From the NCBI RefSeq assembly GCF_030512175.1, contig NZ_JAULBL010000002.1, forward strand, positions 99,689 to 163,688: a stretch of DNA of 64,000 nt, in the 5' to 3' direction. Below the pieces are notes generated by a model, which saw only the letters and a list, made by a program, of their open reading frames with translations, searched no databases and had not been told where the DNA came from. The DNA is from Paeniglutamicibacter sulfureus (lineage in GTDB: Bacteria > Actinomycetota > Actinomycetes > Actinomycetales > Micrococcaceae). Of this stretch, positions 62,260 through 64,000 are shown piece after piece. A program made the translations under genes and the position numbers. The number at the start of each line of letters is the position of its first letter. Within the stretch, counting starts at the first letter, position 1.

Positions 62260-63348
62260 GTGACGCTTGACGCCCCGCCCGCCACCGAACACCTGACCGC
62301 CAAACTGTCCACCCTGGACAGATACCTGGCCGTGTGGATCCTGGCCGCCATGGCCTTCGGACTCGCCTTGGGCCGGCTCATTCCCGGCCTGGGCGCGGCC
62401 CTGGACTCCCTCCAGGTCGCCGGCGTCTCCCTGCCCATCGCTCTGGGCCTGCTGGTGATGATGTACCCGGTGCTGGCCAAGGTCCGCTACAACGAGACCG
62501 GGCGCGTGCTCAGCGACAAGAAACTCATGATCACCTCCCTGGTGATCAACTGGGTCCTGGCCCCGGCGTTCATGTTCGTGCTGGCCTGGATCTTCCTGGC
62601 CGACCTCCCCGAATACCGCACCGGGCTGATCATCGTCGGACTGGCCCGCTGCATCGCCATGGTGTTCATCTGGAACGACCTGGCCTGTGGGGACCGCGAG
62701 GCCGCCGCCGTGCTGGTCGCCATCAACTCCGTCTTCCAGGTCATCGCCTTCGGCGCCCTGGGCTGGTTCTACCTCCAGGCGCTCCCATCCTGGCTGGGCC
62801 TGCCCACCACCAGCGCCGAATTCTCCATCTGGACCATCACCCTCTCGGTCCTCGTGTTCCTCGGCATCCCGCTGGTCGCCGGGTACCTCACCCGCACCTT
62901 CGGCGAAAAGGCCAAGGGCCGGGACTGGTACGAAAACAAGTTCCTGCCCAAGATCGGCCCCTGGGCCCTCTACGGCCTGCTGTTCACCATCGTGCTGCTC
63001 TTCGCCCTCCAGGGTGACACCATCATCGCCAAGCCCCTGGACGTCGCACGCATCGCCCTGCCCCTGCTGGTCTACTTCGTCGTGGTCTTCGGAGCCTCGA
63101 TGCTCATCGGCCATGCCCTGCGCATGGGATACGCCCGCACCACCACCCTGGCGTTCACCGCCGCGGGCAACAACTTCGAACTCGCCATTGCCGTCGCCAT
63201 TGCGACCTTCGGGGTCACCAGCGGCCAGGCCCTAGCCGGGGTCGTCGGCCCGCTCATCGAGGTTCCGCTGCTCGTGGCCCTGGTCTACGTGGCCCTGTGG
63301 TCCCGCAAATTCTTCCCTTCCTTCAACCCCGCAAAGGCAAACGCATGA
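62260..63348 (+). CDS. acr3: arsenite efflux permease ACR3
   Basis: 362 residues, ten hydrophobic helices. The conserved Cys in helix 4 is present (GLARCIAMVFIWNDLACGD, Cys131 and Cys143), and GNNFELAIAVAIATFG in helix 9 holds the essential Glu. GTG start after TTTTGGAG. It exports As(III) formed by the ArsC enzymes. The stop overlaps the next arsC start (ATGA). Confidence 0.96.
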   Translation: MTLDAPPATEHLTAKLSTLDRYLAVWILAAMAFGLALGRLIPGLGAALDSLQVAGVSLPIALGLLVMMYPVLAKVRYNETGRVLSDKKLMITSLVINWVLAPAFMFVLAWIFLADLPEYRTGLIIVGLARCIAMVFIWNDLACGDREAAAVLVAINSVFQVIAFGALGWFYLQALPSWLGLPTTSAEFSIWTITLSVLVFLGIPLVAGYLTRTFGEKAKGRDWYENKFLPKIGPWALYGLLFTIVLLFALQGDTIIAKPLDVARIALPLLVYFVVVFGASMLIGHALRMGYARTTTLAFTAAGNNFELAIAVAIATFGVTSGQALAGVVGPLIEVPLLVALVYVALWSRKFFPSFNPAKANA

Positions 63349-63761
63349 ACACCACCACCAAGCCTTCCGTCCTGTTCGTCTGCGTCCACAACGCCGGACG
63401 CTCCCAAATGGCCGCCGCCTTCCTCTCCAGCCTCTCGGAAGGCCGGATCGAGGTCCGCTCCGCCGGCTCGCAGCCGGCCGACACCGTGAACCCGGCAGCC
63501 GTGCAGGCCATGAACGAGGTCGGCATCGACATGGCGGGGGAAACCCCCAAGATCCTCACGACCGAGGCCGTGAAGGAATCCGACGTCGTCATCACCATGG
63601 GCTGCGGGGACACCTGCCCGATCTTCCCGGGAAAGCGCTACGAGGACTGGCAGCTCGATGACCCGGCAGGCCAGGGAGTGGACGCCGTCCGCCCGATCCG
63701 CGACGACATCCGCGCACGCATCGAGGCGCTCATCTCCGAACTGCTACCCGCCACCAAGTAA
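63345..63761 (+). CDS. arsC: arsenate reductase ArsC, copy 2
   Basis: 138 residues with nucleophile Cys13 in VCVHNAGRSQ and Cys87/Cys91 in MGCGDTC. Almost identical in protein and DNA to the reverse-strand copy at 57884. Translationally coupled to acr3, so reduction and export are made together. Confidence 0.95.
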   Translation: MNTTTKPSVLFVCVHNAGRSQMAAAFLSSLSEGRIEVRSAGSQPADTVNPAAVQAMNEVGIDMAGETPKILTTEAVKESDVVITMGCGDTCPIFPGKRYEDWQLDDPAGQGVDAVRPIRDDIRARIEALISELLPATK

Positions 63762-63800
63762 CTGCCCCCAGGTCATACAGGCACTAGGAAGAGGACCACA

Positions 63801-64000
63801 ATGGAACAGCAGCAGACCGCCCCGGATTCCACGATGGACACCCACGTTCTCCACCGCTCGGCAGGACACCTGTCCGAACGCTATGCCGGGATTTTCGCCC
63901 CGGAGATGGTGGAGCGCTACGTCTTCGAGTCCTACGCCACACTGGGGCGCACCGCCAAGGTACGCACCTATCTCGCAACGATTTCCGTGCGCTTCGCCGA
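63801..64000 (+). CDS. three-helix-bundle N-terminus of a further ArsC-type protein (cut by window end)
   Basis: Partial: ATG 63801 with AGAGGA upstream, open to the window edge (66 codons seen). The sequence (HVLHRSAGHLSERYAGIFAP, VERYVFESYATL) is the three-helix dimerisation domain that in actinobacteria is fused ahead of LMW-phosphatase/ArsC domains. The catalytic part would lie beyond 64000. Confidence 0.75.
   Translation, partial: MEQQQTAPDSTMDTHVLHRSAGHLSERYAGIFAPEMVERYVFESYATLGRTAKVRTYLATISVRFA

Noticed and set aside
1-64000. CRISPR array, rRNA or tRNA genes
   Set aside because: No regularly spaced direct repeats of CRISPR type and no rRNA or tRNA-like segments were seen by eye.

Overview
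This is a high-GC actinobacterial sequence, most likely from a Micrococcaceae organism (Arthrobacter, Paeniglutamicibacter or a relative). The grounds are many GTG and TTG starts, two c-di-AMP (ydaO-type) riboswitches ahead of cell-wall hydrolases, DUF6153 proteins in copper clusters, and the tlpA-ccdA-resB-ccsB order typical of actinobacteria. A primase-like Rep, a ParA/centromere-binding pair and an array of palindromic repeats indicate that at least part of the window is a large plasmid, or an integrated one, carrying metal and metalloid resistance. Family names rest on motifs read by eye; no database search was run.

Layout. 0.3-8.1 kb: copper cluster 1 on the minus strand (CopB-type ATPase, DUF6153, DUF305, multicopper oxidase) behind a CsoR-type operator, then a GNAT/glycosylhydrolase-like pair and a second DUF6153 gene. 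8.6-13.3 kb: System II cytochrome c maturation operon, preceded by a decayed phosphoglycerate-mutase-like gene. 13.3-17.1 kb: GH16 lipoprotein, NlpC/P60 and M23 cell-wall hydrolases, the last two each behind a riboswitch. 17.8-21.0 kb: csoR-copZ-copA. 21.1-27.6 kb: nested mobile DNA. An IS21-family element (21353-24014, 5-bp duplication GCTCC) splits a resolvase gene, and a compact mercury element (24497-27503) with Tn402/Tn5053-like ends sits beside res-like repeats. 28.1-31.4 kb: SHOCT protein, second multicopper oxidase, one broken and one intact DUF302 gene. 31.5-37.2 kb: reactive-sulfur operon (persulfide dioxygenase-rhodanese, two rhodaneses, TauE/SafE permease, MFS) and a Cys-rich mini-protein, with a divergent CstR-like sensor. 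37.5-41.3 kb: Tn3-family transposase and a truncated nuclease gene. 41.7-47.0 kb: plasmid core (RHH protein, Rep, about eleven copies of AAAGGTACCTTT, parA, parB-like). 48.0-52.6 kb: UmuD-like protein with an SOS box, then a translationally coupled trio (tyrosine recombinase, XRE-type HTH, nine-zinc-ribbon recombinase-like protein) behind a recombination-core-like repeat. 53-54.5 kb: PadR regulator and APC permease. 55.1-64 kb: arsenic island (pstS, arsO, arsC, arsR, arsC-like, trxB, MFS, usp, acr3, arsC, and the start of another ArsC-type gene).

How it works together. CsoR and the CstR-like protein probably act on closely related ATACCCC/GGGGTAT palindromes that differ consistently in centre spacing (17 bp at copper promoters, 16 bp at sulfur promoters). 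CopA and CopB would export copper, while the multicopper oxidases and DUF305/DUF302 proteins deal with it outside the membrane. MerA reduces Hg(II). ArsC enzymes reduce arsenate with thioredoxin and possibly mycothiol, and ACR3 exports arsenite. The least familiar parts are the recombinase/HTH/zinc-ribbon trio with its adjoining core-like site, and the KpnI-like palindrome array that probably forms the plasmid centromere.
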